Shown here piece by piece: positions 36,441 through 48,085 of a stretch of DNA of 64,000 nucleotides (within the stretch, counting starts at the first letter, position 1; each line of letters begins with the position of its first letter). The stretch is from Gammaproteobacteria bacterium (GTDB taxonomy: Bacteria; Pseudomonadota; Gammaproteobacteria; Steroidobacterales; GCA-2729495). The notes beneath the pieces are model-generated. The model did no database searches. It was not told the origin of the DNA and saw nothing but the letters and a program-made list of their open reading frames with translations. The position numbers and the translations under genes are program-made. Location of the stretch: assembly GCA_024277915.1 (NCBI GenBank), contig JAJRUG010000009.1, forward strand, positions 1 to 64,000. Direction: 5' to 3'.

Positions 36441-37148
36441 CTAGCTGTTCAATACAGCGACTGTGGCCGGCTCGGCCACAGTCGCGAGTTCATCTCTCAT
36501 CTTTCTGATAGTCGCAGTATAGTCATCACTTCCGAATATCGCTGAGCCTGCGACAAACACATCGGCTCCCGCCTCAGCTACGGCACGGATATTTTCCGAC
36601 TTGATACCGCCATCCACCTCAAGCAGGCATTCACTGCCTGCTTGATCCAATAGTGACCGGATACGACGAATCTTGTCCAGGCTGCCGGCAATAAATGACT
36701 GGCCACCAAAACCCGGGTTGACCGACATCACCAGCACCAGATCGAGGGCGGGCAGCGTGTATTCAAGACAGTCCAGCGATGTCGAAGGATTCAATGCCAG
36801 ACCCGGCCGACAACCCAAATCCCTGATCAGGGCAATGGTACGGTCAACATGCTCACTGGCCTCAGGGTGAAAACTGATAAAGCTCGCGCCAGCTGCTGCG
36901 AAGTCTTCCACCAGGCGATCAACGGGCTTTACCATCAGATGCACATCAATCGGTGCTGTGACTCCATGAGTGCGCAGGGCCTGACACACCAGTGGGCCGA
37001 TAGTCAGATTTGGTACATAGTGATTATCCATCACATCGAAATGCACGATATCCGCACCGGCGGTCAGCACGCTATCAACTTCTTCACCCAGACGGGCAAA
37101 ATCCGCGGATAATATGGAAGGGGCAATCATATAGCGACTGTTGGTCAT
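36441..37148 (-). CDS. rpe: Ribulose-phosphate 3-epimerase
   Basis: A 235-residue TIM-barrel enzyme converting ribulose 5-phosphate to xylulose 5-phosphate. Motifs include [47 protein letters not shown] and LLEVDGGIK, with metal-binding His and Asp residues. The last 15 codons lie in a 13-bp perfect inverted repeat (36457-36485). It is convergent with crp. Confidence 0.97.
   Translation of the reverse strand: MTNSRYMIAPSILSADFARLGEEVDSVLTAGADIVHFDVMDNHYVPNLTIGPLVCQALRTHGVTAPIDVHLMVKPVDRLVEDFAAAGASFISFHPEASEHVDRTIALIRDLGCRPGLALNPSTSLDCLEYTLPALDLVLVMSVNPGFGGQSFIAGSLDKIRRIRSLLDQAGSECLLEVDGGIKSENIRAVAEAGADVFVAGSAIFGSDDYTATIRKMRDELATVAEPATVAVLNS
36457..36485. repeat. Perfect 13-bp inverted repeat at the rpe 3' end
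   Basis: GCGACTGTGGCCG pairs exactly with its complement around a GCT loop. It lies inside the rpe C-terminal codons and just beyond the crp stop. It may help end crp transcription or stop antisense reading, but no T-run follows on either strand. Confidence 0.6.
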
Positions 37149-37169
37149 GGAAGATGAGTCTACACGCCT

Positions 37170-37997
37170 CTATCTCATACCGCGATGCTGCTTGATCAGG
37201 TCGTAAGCTGAGCGAATCTCGCGGGTACGCTGCTTGGCAATCTCCATCATCGAATCCGGCAGCCCCCGGGCCAGCTGTTTATCCGGGTGATGCTGGTTCA
37301 TCAGTCGTCTGTATGCAGTCTTGACATCCTTGTCAGGTGCTGCGGGGGCAACGCCCAGAGCCTTATAGGCTTCATCGAGAGAATTATCACGCCGGGCTGT
37401 TGAGCGCCGCTGCCCGCTGAAGTTACGGCGTGCCAGCAACACGGCTTCCAGTTGCGCGAGCTCAACACGGCCGACGCCCAAATGACCAGCGATTCGCCAT
37501 AATAGCTCGCGCTCACTTGTGTTGATGGCGCCCTTGCTCAGGGCAAGATCCATCTGAATCTCAAGAAAGGTTCTGATCAACCCTGGCTGACCACGACAGG
37601 CTTGCCGAAAACGGGTGATCCGGGCATCTATATCAAAATTACTGTTCTTGCCTTTGCTGAACAATGCAATCGCATGCTGAACCTCCTCGGGGCGCAACCG
37701 CATCTGGTGCATCACGCTACGCGCCGCCCGGATCTCTTCCTCGGAAACGCGCCCGTCGGCTTTCGCCAGATGTCCCATCACCAGAAAACTGGTCTCAAAG
37801 AATATCTGCTGCAAACTGCTTCCGGACAGATTATCGAACCCGGTTCCGTCTCCGGCACGCCATCCGCGTGACGCCAGACTGCGATCAAACTGGTGGCCCC
37901 ATGCAACACCTATCATCGCACCGAGCACACCCAGCCCCAATGGCCCGAGTACTGCAGCACCAAGCAATCCGCCCCCCAGTTTTCCTATCCAGGCCAT
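37170..37997 (-). CDS. djlA: DjlA-type membrane J-domain co-chaperone
   Basis: A 275-residue protein with the DjlA layout. A Gly-rich N-terminal membrane segment (LGGGLLGAAVLGPLGLGVLG) is followed by a TerB-like helical domain (MGHLAKADGRVSEEEIRAAR). The C-terminal J-domain has HPD in NQHHPDKQLARGLP. Known DjlA anchors DnaK activity at the inner membrane and is linked to envelope stress signalling. It lies 21 bases upstream of rpe on the same strand. Confidence 0.93.
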   Translation of the reverse strand: MAWIGKLGGGLLGAAVLGPLGLGVLGAMIGVAWGHQFDRSLASRGWRAGDGTGFDNLSGSSLQQIFFETSFLVMGHLAKADGRVSEEEIRAARSVMHQMRLRPEEVQHAIALFSKGKNSNFDIDARITRFRQACRGQPGLIRTFLEIQMDLALSKGAINTSERELLWRIAGHLGVGRVELAQLEAVLLARRNFSGQRRSTARRDNSLDEAYKALGVAPAAPDKDVKTAYRRLMNQHHPDKQLARGLPDSMMEIAKQRTREIRSAYDLIKQHRGMR

Positions 37998-38114
37998 CTG
38001 TTACCCTGCATAATTAGCTATCCCGGTGAGCGATTATTGCCCACCAACTGATCCTTTGCCGCTACAATAACCGCCTTTGAATCTAACCCTCAACGCAGCG
38101 ATCAATATAACCAT

Positions 38115-39023
38115 ATGAAATCCAACAATACGCCCGACGCACTATACGAGTCCAAACTGCCAGCACTTGAATGCATCAACCGCGGAAAAGTCCGTGATAT
38201 ATATGCCGTGGACGATGACCATCTTCTGATCGTAACATCAGACAGGATATCCGCGTTCGACGTTATCCTGCCAGACCCTATTCCCGGCAAAGGCGAAGTT
38301 TTGACTCAAATCGCCAACTTCTGGTTCGATAAAACGGAAGATATTATTGCCAATCACCTCACCTCCATGCCACTCGAACAGGTTGTTCCGGATGACCTCG
38401 AGCGCGCTACCGTCGCCTCCCGGTCTATTGTGGTAAAAAGACTCAAGCCCCTGCCAATCGAAGCCGTTGCAAGGGGATATCTGATCGGCTCGGGCTGGAA
38501 AGATTATCAGGCAACCGGAAAGGTCTGCGGTATTCCACTGCCCTCCGGGTTGCGGCTGGCGGAGCAACTGCCCGAGCCACTCTTCACACCAGCAACCAAA
38601 GCAGAGGCTGGCGAACATGATGAAAATATCAGCTTTGCCACCATGGAAAACATGATCGGCACCGAGCTTGCGCAGCAGGTAAAAGACCTGACCATGAAGA
38701 TCTATTCGCGCGGTGCGGAATTTGCATTGGAACGGGGCATCATTATCGCTGATACCAAATTCGAGTTCGGCCAGGATGATGACGGCAAGCTCTATCTGAT
38801 CGACGAAGTGCTCACCCCGGATTCCTCCAGATTCTGGCCGGCAGAGTCCTATCGTGCCGGAATCAGCCCGCCGAGTTTTGACAAACAATTCGTCCGGGAC
38901 TACCTGGAAACACTGGATTGGGACAAGCAAGCGCCGGGGCCCGCCCTGCCGGCTGAAGTGATCCAGGGGACCGTCGACAAATACCGTCTTGCACACGATA
39001 TGCTCACCCGAAACCAGATCTAG
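38115..39023 (+). CDS. purC: Phosphoribosylaminoimidazole-succinocarboxamide synthase
   Basis: A 302-residue SAICAR synthase, the step of purine synthesis that joins aspartate to CAIR with ATP. The N-terminus has the glycine and lysine ATP-site motif [20 protein letters not shown], and DRISAFDV is diagnostic. At about 300 residues it is the longer form, rather than the roughly 240-residue E. coli type. purE is also in the window (41751-42239), but the two are not adjacent. Confidence 0.97.
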   Translation: MKSNNTPDALYESKLPALECINRGKVRDIYAVDDDHLLIVTSDRISAFDVILPDPIPGKGEVLTQIANFWFDKTEDIIANHLTSMPLEQVVPDDLERATVASRSIVVKRLKPLPIEAVARGYLIGSGWKDYQATGKVCGIPLPSGLRLAEQLPEPLFTPATKAEAGEHDENISFATMENMIGTELAQQVKDLTMKIYSRGAEFALERGIIIADTKFEFGQDDDGKLYLIDEVLTPDSSRFWPAESYRAGISPPSFDKQFVRDYLETLDWDKQAPGPALPAEVIQGTVDKYRLAHDMLTRNQI

Positions 39024-39038
39024 CGGCTCCAGAGAAAA

Positions 39039-40358
39039 GTGTCTCTATCGCTCACCGACACACTGGAAAATCTGCTCTGGCACAGCAGTATCGAGCGAAT
39101 GCCGACCATCCCGCGCCTGGCAATTACGATGGTACGTTTTGTCTATGCGGTGATCCGGGATGTGATGACCGGCAACCTGACGTTGCGGGCGATGGGTCTG
39201 GTCTATGTCACTATTCTTTCCATCGTGCCGGTCATCGCGATCAGCTTCTCGGTACTCAAGGCATTCGGGTTTCATCGCAGGCTCGAACCGCTGCTCTACC
39301 AATTCCTGCTGCCACTGGGAGAAAAAGGTGAGCAACTGACCAGCCAGGTCATGGGATTTGTAGACAATGTCAAAGGAGACGTATTGGCAGGTGTAGGACT
39401 TCTGCTGCTGTTTTTCACGGCAGTCTCGATGGCACAGCGAATCGAAGCAAGCTTCAATTTCGTCTGGCGAGTAGACCGGCCCCGGAGCCTCGCCAGACGA
39501 ATGAGCGAATACCTGAGTGTCATCCTGGTAGGCCCGGTGGTGATGGTCACGGCACTGGCACTGATCACGCGGATCAAAGGCACAGCACTGGTTCGCGGTA
39601 TGACCGAGTTTGAAACTGTCCAATCAACATTCACCTTCGGTGCCCAGCTTGCGCCGTATCTGCTCGTCAGCATTGCCTTCACTTTCGTCTACTGGTTTGT
39701 TCCCAATACGCGGGTAAAGTTGTCAGCGGCTGCCGTGGGCGGTCTGGCGGGTGGCGTCATGTGGTCTGCAACCGGCGCCTTGTTTGCTACTTTTGTAGTG
39801 GGCGCAACCAGGACGGCTGATATCTATGCGACATTCGCAATCGTGATTATTGCATTGATCTGGATCTACCTGTGCTGGGCGATACTGCTGATCGGTGCCC
39901 AGCTATCGTTCTACGTTCAGAATCCTGAATATCTCCGGCTGGGTTACCGTCCGCTTAGCGTCGGCAGCCGGCAACGAGAGCAACTGGCGCTGAGCCTGAT
40001 GTTGCTGGTCGCCAGCGCATTTCGTGATTCGGGAAAACACCCGACCGTTGCCACCATCGCATCCCGCCTGGGAATGCCCAATCTTGTGATCGTTCCGGTT
40101 CTGGATCGGCTGGAGGCCGCAAACCTGATTGCCAGAACCAGCAAGGATCGGCTGCTGCCAAGCCGTGAACCAGGCAATCTCCTGCTCAGAGAAATCGTCA
40201 GTGCCGTACGCGAACCACAGGCAACTGACATGTACTCAAACGTCAGGTGGCCGGAAGCCATTGATACGATTGGCCGACAGGTTCAGTCAGCGATGGACGA
40301 CACTTTGGGTGACCAGAGCCTGGATGATCTGATGCAGGAGCCGCCGAAATCAAGGTAG
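39039..40358 (+). CDS. YihY/BrkB-family membrane protein
   Basis: A 439-residue protein starting at GTG 39039. Six or so hydrophobic segments occur in the first 290 residues (for example GLVYVTILSIVPVIAISFSV and IVIIALIWIYLCWAILLIGA). A cytosolic tail of about 130 residues has winged-helix character (HPTVATIASRLGMPNLVIVP). The fold matches the YihY/BrkB family, once annotated as ribonuclease BN, whose function is unsettled. It follows purC by 15 bases. Confidence 0.9.
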   Translation: MSLSLTDTLENLLWHSSIERMPTIPRLAITMVRFVYAVIRDVMTGNLTLRAMGLVYVTILSIVPVIAISFSVLKAFGFHRRLEPLLYQFLLPLGEKGEQLTSQVMGFVDNVKGDVLAGVGLLLLFFTAVSMAQRIEASFNFVWRVDRPRSLARRMSEYLSVILVGPVVMVTALALITRIKGTALVRGMTEFETVQSTFTFGAQLAPYLLVSIAFTFVYWFVPNTRVKLSAAAVGGLAGGVMWSATGALFATFVVGATRTADIYATFAIVIIALIWIYLCWAILLIGAQLSFYVQNPEYLRLGYRPLSVGSRQREQLALSLMLLVASAFRDSGKHPTVATIASRLGMPNLVIVPVLDRLEAANLIARTSKDRLLPSREPGNLLLREIVSAVREPQATDMYSNVRWPEAIDTIGRQVQSAMDDTLGDQSLDDLMQEPPKSR

Positions 40359-40362
40359 CCGA

Positions 40363-41712
40363 TCAGTTACCGGCGAGGGTCATTCCCTCAACAAGAATTG
40401 ACCCGGTCCGGACACGCCCGCGACAATCAGTATCGGTACCCACCGCTACAATGTTGCGATACATATCCTTGAGGTTGCCGGCAATGGTGACTTCGCTGAC
40501 CGGAAACTGAACCGTGCCCTGCTCCACCCAAAACCCGGCGGCACCCATCGAGTAATCCCCGGTAACGATATTCACACCACTGCCCATCAATTCGGTGACC
40601 AGAAAACCGGTATCAAGCATTTTCAACAGCCCTTCCGGACTGTGGCCAGTATCGCTCACGACGAGGTTATGCACTCCTCCGGCATTCCCGGTGGTCACGG
40701 CACCGAGCTTTCGGGCGTAGTAGCTTCCCAAAACAAAACCTTTCAGTACGCCGTCTTCGACCAGCATTCTGTCTGCTGTTGCCACCCCCTCGCTATCATA
40801 GGAGGAACTGCCGAGTGCACCTGGCAGGTGTGGTAATTCCTCAATCCTCACACAATCGGAAAACACCCGGGTATCCAGACTATCGAGCAGGAACGTTGCC
40901 TTGCGATAGAGACTGCCGCCGCTGATTGCACCGATAAGATGGCCTATCAACCCGCGCGCAAGACGTGCCGGATACAAAACAGGAGTTGACCGCGTGTCCA
41001 GCTTTACCGAACCCAGCCTTCTCACAGCGCGTTCAGCGGCCTCACGGCCTATCTGTTGCCCCTCTGTGAGGTCGCCTGCTCTGCGCGCAACCGAGTATTC
41101 ATAGTCACGCTCCATCTGCCCATCCTCGGCTGCGATCACTGCACAGGACAGACTGTGTTGCGTCTCACGGCATCCTTCGAGAAACCCGTGACTGTTGCCA
41201 TAAACACGCAGACTCTGCTGCGTACCGACAGTCGCACCTTCGGAATTGCTGATACGAGATTCCGTATCCAGTGCCGCAGCCTCACACTGCGTCGCCAGCT
41301 CTATCGCTGCTGCCGGTTCCAGCGACCATGGATACCAAAGATCCAGGTCGGGTATATCCCTCGCCATCCGATCAGCATCTGCAAGACCGGCACAGTCATC
41401 CTCTGCGGTATACCGGGCCAGTGAACAGGCCTTTTTAACCGTCTCTGAAATCGCGCCAGGCGTCAGATCGGAAGTACTCGCACTGCCCTTTCGCTGACCG
41501 AAAAAAACCGTCACACCAAGACCCTGGTCACGGTGGTACTCCAATGTTTCAACATTTCGCATTCGCACGGTTACGGATAGCCCCATGCCAAAACTGGAAC
41601 TGGCAGCAGCCTGGGTCGCGCCCAGTTTTTTTGCCTGCTGCAAGACATTGCGAACTGTTTCTTTCAGTTCGTCTACCTGATTCTGCTGAATTATTCCCTG
41701 TTGGCTCGTCAT
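40363..41712 (-). CDS. pmbA: TldE/PmbA component of the TldD/TldE metalloprotease
   Basis: A 449-residue protein of the U62 family. It lacks the HExxxH metal site carried by its partner TldD. The heterodimer degrades unfolded peptides and matures microcin B17-type products in E. coli. Motifs include YSVARRAGDL and ATTGNAGGVHNLVV near the C-terminal half, with GDYSMGAAGFWVEQG. tldD lies at 42636-44099 on the same strand, with purE (opposite strand) and a small gene between. Confidence 0.95.
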   Translation of the reverse strand: MTSQQGIIQQNQVDELKETVRNVLQQAKKLGATQAAASSSFGMGLSVTVRMRNVETLEYHRDQGLGVTVFFGQRKGSASTSDLTPGAISETVKKACSLARYTAEDDCAGLADADRMARDIPDLDLWYPWSLEPAAAIELATQCEAAALDTESRISNSEGATVGTQQSLRVYGNSHGFLEGCRETQHSLSCAVIAAEDGQMERDYEYSVARRAGDLTEGQQIGREAAERAVRRLGSVKLDTRSTPVLYPARLARGLIGHLIGAISGGSLYRKATFLLDSLDTRVFSDCVRIEELPHLPGALGSSSYDSEGVATADRMLVEDGVLKGFVLGSYYARKLGAVTTGNAGGVHNLVVSDTGHSPEGLLKMLDTGFLVTELMGSGVNIVTGDYSMGAAGFWVEQGTVQFPVSEVTIAGNLKDMYRNIVAVGTDTDCRGRVRTGSILVEGMTLAGN

Positions 41713-41750
41713 ACTAGCCAGAGTAGCAAAGAACTATGTAGAATACGTCC

Positions 41751-42239
41751 ATGAAAAATCTTGTCGGTATCATTATGGGATCGCGGTCGGACTGGGAAAC
41801 CATGTCTCACACCGTTGAAACGTTAAACTCACTGGGTATTTCCAACGAAGCTCTGGTCATTTCTGCACATCGCACACCAGATAAGCTCATGGAGTACTGT
41901 ACAACTGCGCGCGACCGGGGAATAAAAGTATTGATTACCGGTGCTGGCCTCGCCGCCGGACTGCCGGGCATGGCGGCCGCAAAAACTTCCCTGCCGGTTC
42001 TGGGCATCCCAATGTATTCAAAATCATTTGGGGGAATGGATGCACTGATGTCAATGGTGCAAATGCCCGCCGGGATACCGGTTGGCACATTGGCAGTCGG
42101 CAAACCGGGTGCGATTAATGCAGCCGTTCTGGCCGCATCCATCCTTGCTCTCGGTGATGACAACATCCGGACTGCACTGGATGAATTCCGGGCGCAACAA
42201 ACACAGGCTGTCCTTGATCAGGAAGACCCGCGAGGCTAG
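41751..42239 (+). CDS. purE: N5-carboxyaminoimidazole ribonucleotide mutase
   Basis: A 162-residue class I PurE that converts N5-CAIR to CAIR in purine synthesis. The phosphate and base pocket motifs are MGSRSDWETM, SAHRTPDKLMEY and GAGLAAGLPGM. The usual partner purK is not adjacent. The start lies 38 bases from the divergent pmbA start. Confidence 0.97.
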   Translation: MKNLVGIIMGSRSDWETMSHTVETLNSLGISNEALVISAHRTPDKLMEYCTTARDRGIKVLITGAGLAAGLPGMAAAKTSLPVLGIPMYSKSFGGMDALMSMVQMPAGIPVGTLAVGKPGAINAAVLAASILALGDDNIRTALDEFRAQQTQAVLDQEDPRG

Positions 42240-42288
42240 GTAAAAGGGAACAGGCTTCCCTGGTGTATTCTCTCTGGGCGTCTTCTCC

Positions 42289-42510
42289 CTAGGCGTCTTC
42301 AGCGCTGGAGCTTGATTGAGAGTGGCGATGACCATGACGTTTCAGCCACACCACAAGACCAGCAATCAGAGCCAATAGCCCCACTGCCACGCAGATAACC
42401 GGCCAATACCAGAAATCCAGATAGGTGGAAGCCGCCAGCGATGCCACGCCGGCAATCAAGTAAGCATAGGGCAACAATTCATATATGGGTTTATTGATCC
42501 ATAAGCGCAT
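42289..42510 (-). CDS. Small two-helix membrane protein
   Basis: A 73-residue protein of unknown family. It has two hydrophobic segments (YAYLIAGVASLAAS and WPVICVAVGLLALIAGLVVW) and a polar tail rich in His and Ser. ATG 42510 (MRLWINKP) is preferred over 42549, because a likely promoter would start the transcript at about 42545 and AGGT precedes the later ATG. It may be a small bacterial membrane protein family between purE and tldD. Confidence 0.55.
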   Translation of the reverse strand: MRLWINKPIYELLPYAYLIAGVASLAASTYLDFWYWPVICVAVGLLALIAGLVVWLKRHGHRHSQSSSSAEDA

Positions 42511-42551
42511 GTGTCTGTACCTGATGCTGAGCCTGAAGTTGCATTTCATCC

Positions 42552-42579
42552 AGTATAGATGAGTCTTGCACAGTATTAA
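42552..42579 (-). promoter_or_regulatory. Likely promoter for the small membrane gene
   Basis: On the minus strand TTAATA (42574-42579) and TATACT (42552-42557) are 16 bases apart. The predicted start lies about 35 bases before ATG 42510. Confidence 0.4.
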
Positions 42580-42635
42580 CCGGGACTCGCCCGGATTCCG
42601 TGCCGGGAGTCACAAATCTCTGTCCGGACAAGCTC

Positions 42636-44099
42636 TTATGCGGTACCACCGACAGTTAATTTGTCGATCCGTAACGTCGGCTGGCCCACACCAACCGGTA
42701 CCGACTGCCCGTCCTTGCCGCAGACTCCGACGCCTGCATCCAGCTCCAGATCATCGCCGACCATCGACACCTCGCGCAGTACCGACGGACCATCGCCAAC
42801 CAGGGTCGCATCGCGTATCGGGGCACCCAGCTTCCCGTTTTCTATCAGGTAAGCCTCACTGGCGGAAAAAACAAACTTTCCCGATGTGATATCAACCTGA
42901 CCACCACCGAAATTCTTCGCATAAATTCCTTTTTCGACCGAGGCAATGATTTCATCAGGAGAATGCTCGCCGGGCAACATGTAGGTATTGGTCATCCTGG
43001 GCATGGGGATATGTGCGAAAGACTGACGTCGACCATTACCGGTCGGCGCGACGCCCATCAGCCCCGCATTCATCTTGTCCTGCATATAGGTTTTCAGGAT
43101 ACCTTTCTCTATCAGTACCGTCTGTTGCGTCGGCGTTCCTTCATCATCAATGTTCAAAGAACCTCGTCGCTCCTTCAGTGTCCCGTCGTCAACAATAGTG
43201 CATAGATCCGAGGCAACCTGCTGGCCGAGTCGTCCCGAAAAAGCAGAGGTCCCCTTGCGATTGAAATCCCCCTCCAGACCGTGGCCGATCGCCTCGTGCA
43301 GCAGCACTCCCGGCCAACCGGACCCAAGCACTACCACCATCTCGCCGGCAGGTGCGGGAACTGCTTCGAGATTGATCAGTGCCTGTCGCACCGCCTCACG
43401 TCCATATTCCAGCGGTCGTCCCGTATCGACAAAGTATTCGTAACCGGTACGCGCTCCACCGCCGCTGTAACCCTGTTCACGCTGGCCATCATCTTCCACA
43501 ATGACCGACACATTCATCCGCACCAGCGGGCGCACATCTGCTGCCAGCACGCCATCGCTTGAACAAACCAGTATGACCTCGTGGACGCCCGACAAGCTGG
43601 CCATTACCTGCTTGACTCGCGGATCGAGGGCACGGGTTGCCCTGTCGACATCACGCAGCAAATTGACTTTATCCTCATCAGCCAGATTCGACACCGGATC
43701 AACAGGCAGATACAACCGATGTCCTTCGCGTGCCTGCCAGGCCTGCACAGCCCCCTGCTGACCTTGTCGCGCAATGGCACCGGCTGCAGTTGCCGCCTGC
43801 ATCAATGCCGGCCGTACCAGTTCATCAGAATAGGCGAACCCGGTTTTCTCCCCGGCCATTGCCCGAACACCGACACCCTGTTCAATGCTATGGCTGCCTT
43901 CTTTGACAATGCCATCTTCCAGCGACCACGATTCATGACGACTGATCTGGAAATAAAGATCGGCGGTTTCGACGCCATTTTGCAGCAATGCATTCAAGGC
44001 GCTGTCCAGGTCTCTGTCAGTGAGACCAGAGGGCGCAAAAAGGCAGTCTCTGGCGGTTTGAATTGGCGAGTGATTGGCAATATTGGTATCAGAAATCAT
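42636..44099 (-). CDS. tldD: TldD metalloprotease subunit
   Basis: A 487-residue U62 peptidase subunit carrying the zinc motif [11 protein letters not shown] (HExxxH). Together with PmbA it forms a heterodimer with a shielded active site. Family motifs [17 protein letters not shown] and [19 protein letters not shown] are also present. It follows yhdP by four bases in the same direction, so it probably belongs to the long rng-yhdP-tldD transcript. Confidence 0.97.
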   Translation of the reverse strand: MISDTNIANHSPIQTARDCLFAPSGLTDRDLDSALNALLQNGVETADLYFQISRHESWSLEDGIVKEGSHSIEQGVGVRAMAGEKTGFAYSDELVRPALMQAATAAGAIARQGQQGAVQAWQAREGHRLYLPVDPVSNLADEDKVNLLRDVDRATRALDPRVKQVMASLSGVHEVILVCSSDGVLAADVRPLVRMNVSVIVEDDGQREQGYSGGGARTGYEYFVDTGRPLEYGREAVRQALINLEAVPAPAGEMVVVLGSGWPGVLLHEAIGHGLEGDFNRKGTSAFSGRLGQQVASDLCTIVDDGTLKERRGSLNIDDEGTPTQQTVLIEKGILKTYMQDKMNAGLMGVAPTGNGRRQSFAHIPMPRMTNTYMLPGEHSPDEIIASVEKGIYAKNFGGGQVDITSGKFVFSASEAYLIENGKLGAPIRDATLVGDGPSVLREVSMVGDDLELDAGVGVCGKDGQSVPVGVGQPTLRIDKLTVGGTA

Positions 44100-44103
44100 G
44101 GTG

Positions 44104-47100
44104 TCATTGTCCCATGGATCTGGTCAGGTCGACAGCCTCATTCGGTACCGGGGTCAACTCCGGAACCAACTCCATAAGGTACTGCTCACATTCCTTGAAC
44201 GGCTTTACATCGACGTCATTGCGTTGAATTTTGACGACTGCGGGCTGATCCCAATCACCGGAAATCTCATAATAGGAGCCCCCCAGTGAACTCAGTGGTT
44301 TGCGAAAAATCTGGGATATCAAAAATGCAGCAGCACCGACCCCGGGTCCACCAAGCACTGCAGCACCCAATGGGAAAACATTGGAGACATGCGGCCTGAC
44401 TACCACAAGTTGCTCATAGTCTCTTGCCTTGATGCCTGTTCGGCCTATGACGCCAATCGCCGCAACGTTACCCTCCAGATCGAGGTTGCAGGTATAAGCA
44501 TTGCCGTCGTCCAGGCGAAAATCACCGCTAAAAGTATCAAAACTCAAGCCTTCCTTGAATACATCGCTAAAATCCATCGACAGCCGCCTCGGTAATGCTG
44601 AAATACTCAGTAAACCCAGCAAACGCCCACCTCCAGGTTCGAGATTGATCAGGCGACCCTGTTTCAGTTTCACCGAAATGCTTCCTGATGCTCGCTGCAG
44701 AAACGAATCATCAGGCGCACCAGGCCAGCTTAGGTCAGCGGTAGCCTCTGCCTTCCCGCCCTTGATGACGGGATCGTAGCCCAGGGCTGCGAGGGTCGCT
44801 TCTACATCAGTACTATTCAAACGATAGGTCAGGCGACTGATTTGAGATTCAGGGCTCCGGGCATCTGCCAGCCAGCTGCCCTCTCCCTCCAGCACAAACC
44901 CCGACCCGCTGGCTGTGATTGACTCGGCGGCAATTCCCTGCGGCACCTTTACTGCATTCAGGTTAACCACTCCAAAACTCATCGTGCCAATCCTGAAATC
45001 TTCAATGTGGACTGTCATTGGAAATATGTTCTGCGGGTTCGCCATGCCCTCGAACCGGGGATCTGTCTCAACCAGCCACAGCCGTTCCATATTAAACGTG
45101 ACCGGGTTATCACCGCTGACAGCATCCGGAAAAATAATGACTCCCTTTGCCGCAGGTCCTTGTGTGTCAATCCGCCAGGAACCATTTTGGTACTCTGCAC
45201 GCAGTGTCGAATCACGAAACACCTGTCCAAAGGCAACAAATTCATCTATTTCGAAATCAATCTGCTTCTGTAATTTATTCAGGTTTGTGTTGTTTTCCAG
45301 CAATGACAACCAATCAGACAATCGCAATACAGCGTGCTGTCCGCTTATGCTGACCATAGGCTGATCCGGCATCAGTGCCGGCTCATGCCCCAGATGCACT
45401 GCGACACGCTCCATACTATACGCATCAGCATCCCGCTCGAATTGCACCGCCCAGCTGACCCCCCTGTCCAGCTGCCCGTACACATCAACAGTCCCTGCCT
45501 CCGGAGCGCCCGCCAACCCCTGAGAATACAAGTTGATTTCCAGATCCAGGCGTTCAGTCTGACCAGGCTCTTTTCCCAGTGGGACTGGTAATACACTGGT
45601 AATCCCTTCGAGATCCGAGTTCACCAGAATATGCAATGGTGAAGATGCGCCCTGGCGGTAACGCGGCAGGAATGCAGCAAGATTCCAGGTGAGATCACCG
45701 GTCAATTGTTCTGATGAAGGAAGCCCAAAAACACTGCTGAGCACCGGCAGAGAAGTAATTCCCTGAGCGTGTACGATTTGACTGTAACGACTATTACCCT
45801 CACCGGTCGGCTCAACAGAAATCTCAATCGGCCTGTCCAATAGAACCGCGGTCAGATTGTCAGCACTGAATTGTGTATTGTGAAGCCATAGCGTTCCCTG
45901 CAAACCGGCCAATCCGGGATCAAGATTCCTGAGAGAGACATCATTTTGTTGAAGGTTCACCTCGACATCCAGCTGATAGTTTTTCATCTCTTCAGGCTTG
46001 AATGGCAAATTCAGCTCCAGCCGTGTGTCGAGCAGGCCAGACACCTGGAGATCTTCAATCGTGGGGCCTATGGTTGCAGCGACCGGGCTTGCGCGCAGGA
46101 AATCCAGTACATCTGCGAATGGTACCTCCTGACTGGCGGATACCTCCAGCGCAGCATGTTTATAATCCCTGATCGAGATATCAGCATCCGTGAACTCGAG
46201 ATCCCCGATATGTCCATGATTCCGGGTGCTGGACAGGCTCATCCCCTCAAAAACAACAGTTCCTTTCGCGCCTGTCACATGAGGCCACCCTGCAGCATAG
46301 TCCAGTTCGGCATTCTCGAACTGGGCAGAAATTCTGAAAACCCCGTCACCATCAAGATAGGGAAAACCATCAACAGGGCCGCGTAGCTCAATCGCAGCAT
46401 GTGAGGCCTGGCCTTTGAGGATTGACCGATCCAGCCAGTTTCCAACTGCTTTGGGGAACAGCTGCAAAGGCAGGTACTGCACAACCTGCGTCACATCGGG
46501 TGAGCTGCCTACTGCATGTAAATCAATATAGGGCGAACTGCCATCATCGGGGAAATTGACTTCCAGGCGTGATTGCAAACGCATGCCTGGTCCCTGAATA
46601 ACCACATTGTCGCTGAGCAGCCGGATGCCGGCCATGCTCGCGCGCCAGACAAACAAGCCATCTACGCTATCGATCCTGATCGGTGCCCTGAACAGACGCG
46701 GCACACTGAATCCCGGATTTCGGCTGTTAATACTCATACGACCACCCTGCTGGTCGGCGGCGATCATTCCGGTCAGGCCACTGACCGAAAATTCCTCGTT
46801 CCTGGCTACTAACCCAAGGTATTCATATTCGGCCCGGATATTGAATACCGGACGACTACCAGTTTTTTGATTGAAATGAAACTCCAGATCGCGCAGGTCT
46901 CCTGCAATATCTGCAGGCAGCCGTGCTTCCGCCGACAGATGCCGTGCGAAAACCCGCACCAGCGGGTAGGCATCCTGCAGCCTTACAAAACCGGCGCTTG
47001 CCTCCACAAAGCGACTTCCATCATCCGGATCCGTACCTGTACTGAACCGAAAATCGGCTTTCGGAGAGGTGCGATTGTCACGGCGAATTCGAAGCTCGGT

Positions 47101-48060
47101 AACGCCGGCTACCCAGCCACCTTCTTCTGTGCTCCATTCGAACCGACCGGACAGCGCATCATATTCCTCAACTGCTCCTGATCCTGCTGCAACTATGAGT
47201 TCATCAAGATCCAGTTCTATCGTAATGCTGTGTGGCTGAAAGCCGGAAAATCCTGCCCACACAATAACGCCGCCACTGGACGAGGGAATAAATACGTCAA
47301 CATCCAGCCAGTTTTCCAGCAAAAGCGCGATGTCGATCTCTCCAGCTGAAAGATACATCTCCCATTCCGGACGCTGACCGTCTTCCCACGGATAACCACT
47401 CAGCAGTTCCGCCGGGATGTCGGCAGATATTTCCATATCGCTACCCAGGCTGCTGGAAAGCTCCATCTCGCCGGACACAAGGATGCCACCAGACGTAACA
47501 TCGATCTCCAACTGGTCGATCAGTAGTCCCAGTGACTGCTCGTCCCGGCTATGATCAATAAAAACGACATCGATCTCCTGAAACTCCAGCAGCACATCCG
47601 GAAGCCCTGACCCGCTCAAACTCCCCAAACGGCTGCGAAATTCGTCCAGAGCCCGTCCCTGCACCAGCAGGCTTCCATCCTGACTTCGTTCAAGCTTCAC
47701 CTGGGCATTCTTGAAAAACACCCGCCGCAAGGTAGGCTTTCGCTCGATGATCAGTTGCATGACACTGATGCCGATACCGAACTCTTCTGCGTCGAGTACC
47801 AGTGCTCCATCCACTGGTGAGGTAACACTGACATCATAGAAAAGCAGTTCCGGACCCGATAGTGGCCAGGTGGCTGTGATCTGCTGAAAAGCCACATCGA
47901 ATCCGGTCGCCTCACTGGCCCAGTTGCGAATATCGTCATGATACTCAGGAACCAGTGGCAGCAATAATCGAACCACACCGACCAGCAACGCAAGTATGAT
48001 GACTGCCGCGGCAGCAAGCGACATCAACCATCTGAACAACTTCCGGAATATCGAACTCAT
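44104..48060 (-). CDS. yhdP: YhdP family AsmA-like envelope protein
   Basis: A 1318-residue protein with one N-terminal membrane helix (residues about 10-35, [20 protein letters not shown]) and a very long beta-rich periplasmic part. It ends in a conserved segment ([20 protein letters not shown], then a Gly-rich helix [20 protein letters not shown]). This matches YhdP, an AsmA-like bridge protein thought to move phospholipids from the inner to the outer membrane. It lies 25 bases after rng, as in many gammaproteobacteria. Confidence 0.95.
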   Translation of the reverse strand: MSSIFRKLFRWLMSLAAAAVIILALLVGVVRLLLPLVPEYHDDIRNWASEATGFDVAFQQITATWPLSGPELLFYDVSVTSPVDGALVLDAEEFGIGISVMQLIIERKPTLRRVFFKNAQVKLERSQDGSLLVQGRALDEFRSRLGSLSGSGLPDVLLEFQEIDVVFIDHSRDEQSLGLLIDQLEIDVTSGGILVSGEMELSSSLGSDMEISADIPAELLSGYPWEDGQRPEWEMYLSAGEIDIALLLENWLDVDVFIPSSSGGVIVWAGFSGFQPHSITIELDLDELIVAAGSGAVEEYDALSGRFEWSTEEGGWVAGVTELRIRRDNRTSPKADFRFSTGTDPDDGSRFVEASAGFVRLQDAYPLVRVFARHLSAEARLPADIAGDLRDLEFHFNQKTGSRPVFNIRAEYEYLGLVARNEEFSVSGLTGMIAADQQGGRMSINSRNPGFSVPRLFRAPIRIDSVDGLFVWRASMAGIRLLSDNVVIQGPGMRLQSRLEVNFPDDGSSPYIDLHAVGSSPDVTQVVQYLPLQLFPKAVGNWLDRSILKGQASHAAIELRGPVDGFPYLDGDGVFRISAQFENAELDYAAGWPHVTGAKGTVVFEGMSLSSTRNHGHIGDLEFTDADISIRDYKHAALEVSASQEVPFADVLDFLRASPVAATIGPTIEDLQVSGLLDTRLELNLPFKPEEMKNYQLDVEVNLQQNDVSLRNLDPGLAGLQGTLWLHNTQFSADNLTAVLLDRPIEISVEPTGEGNSRYSQIVHAQGITSLPVLSSVFGLPSSEQLTGDLTWNLAAFLPRYRQGASSPLHILVNSDLEGITSVLPVPLGKEPGQTERLDLEINLYSQGLAGAPEAGTVDVYGQLDRGVSWAVQFERDADAYSMERVAVHLGHEPALMPDQPMVSISGQHAVLRLSDWLSLLENNTNLNKLQKQIDFEIDEFVAFGQVFRDSTLRAEYQNGSWRIDTQGPAAKGVIIFPDAVSGDNPVTFNMERLWLVETDPRFEGMANPQNIFPMTVHIEDFRIGTMSFGVVNLNAVKVPQGIAAESITASGSGFVLEGEGSWLADARSPESQISRLTYRLNSTDVEATLAALGYDPVIKGGKAEATADLSWPGAPDDSFLQRASGSISVKLKQGRLINLEPGGGRLLGLLSISALPRRLSMDFSDVFKEGLSFDTFSGDFRLDDGNAYTCNLDLEGNVAAIGVIGRTGIKARDYEQLVVVRPHVSNVFPLGAAVLGGPGVGAAAFLISQIFRKPLSSLGGSYYEISGDWDQPAVVKIQRNDVDVKPFKECEQYLMELVPELTPVPNEAVDLTRSMGQ

Positions 48061-48085
48061 TGACTCATTTCAGCCCGAACGTCGT

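Noticed and set aside
42240-42288. A short GGGAA/TTCCC hairpin after purE as a terminator.
   Set aside because: The stem is only five pairs and no clean T-run follows.
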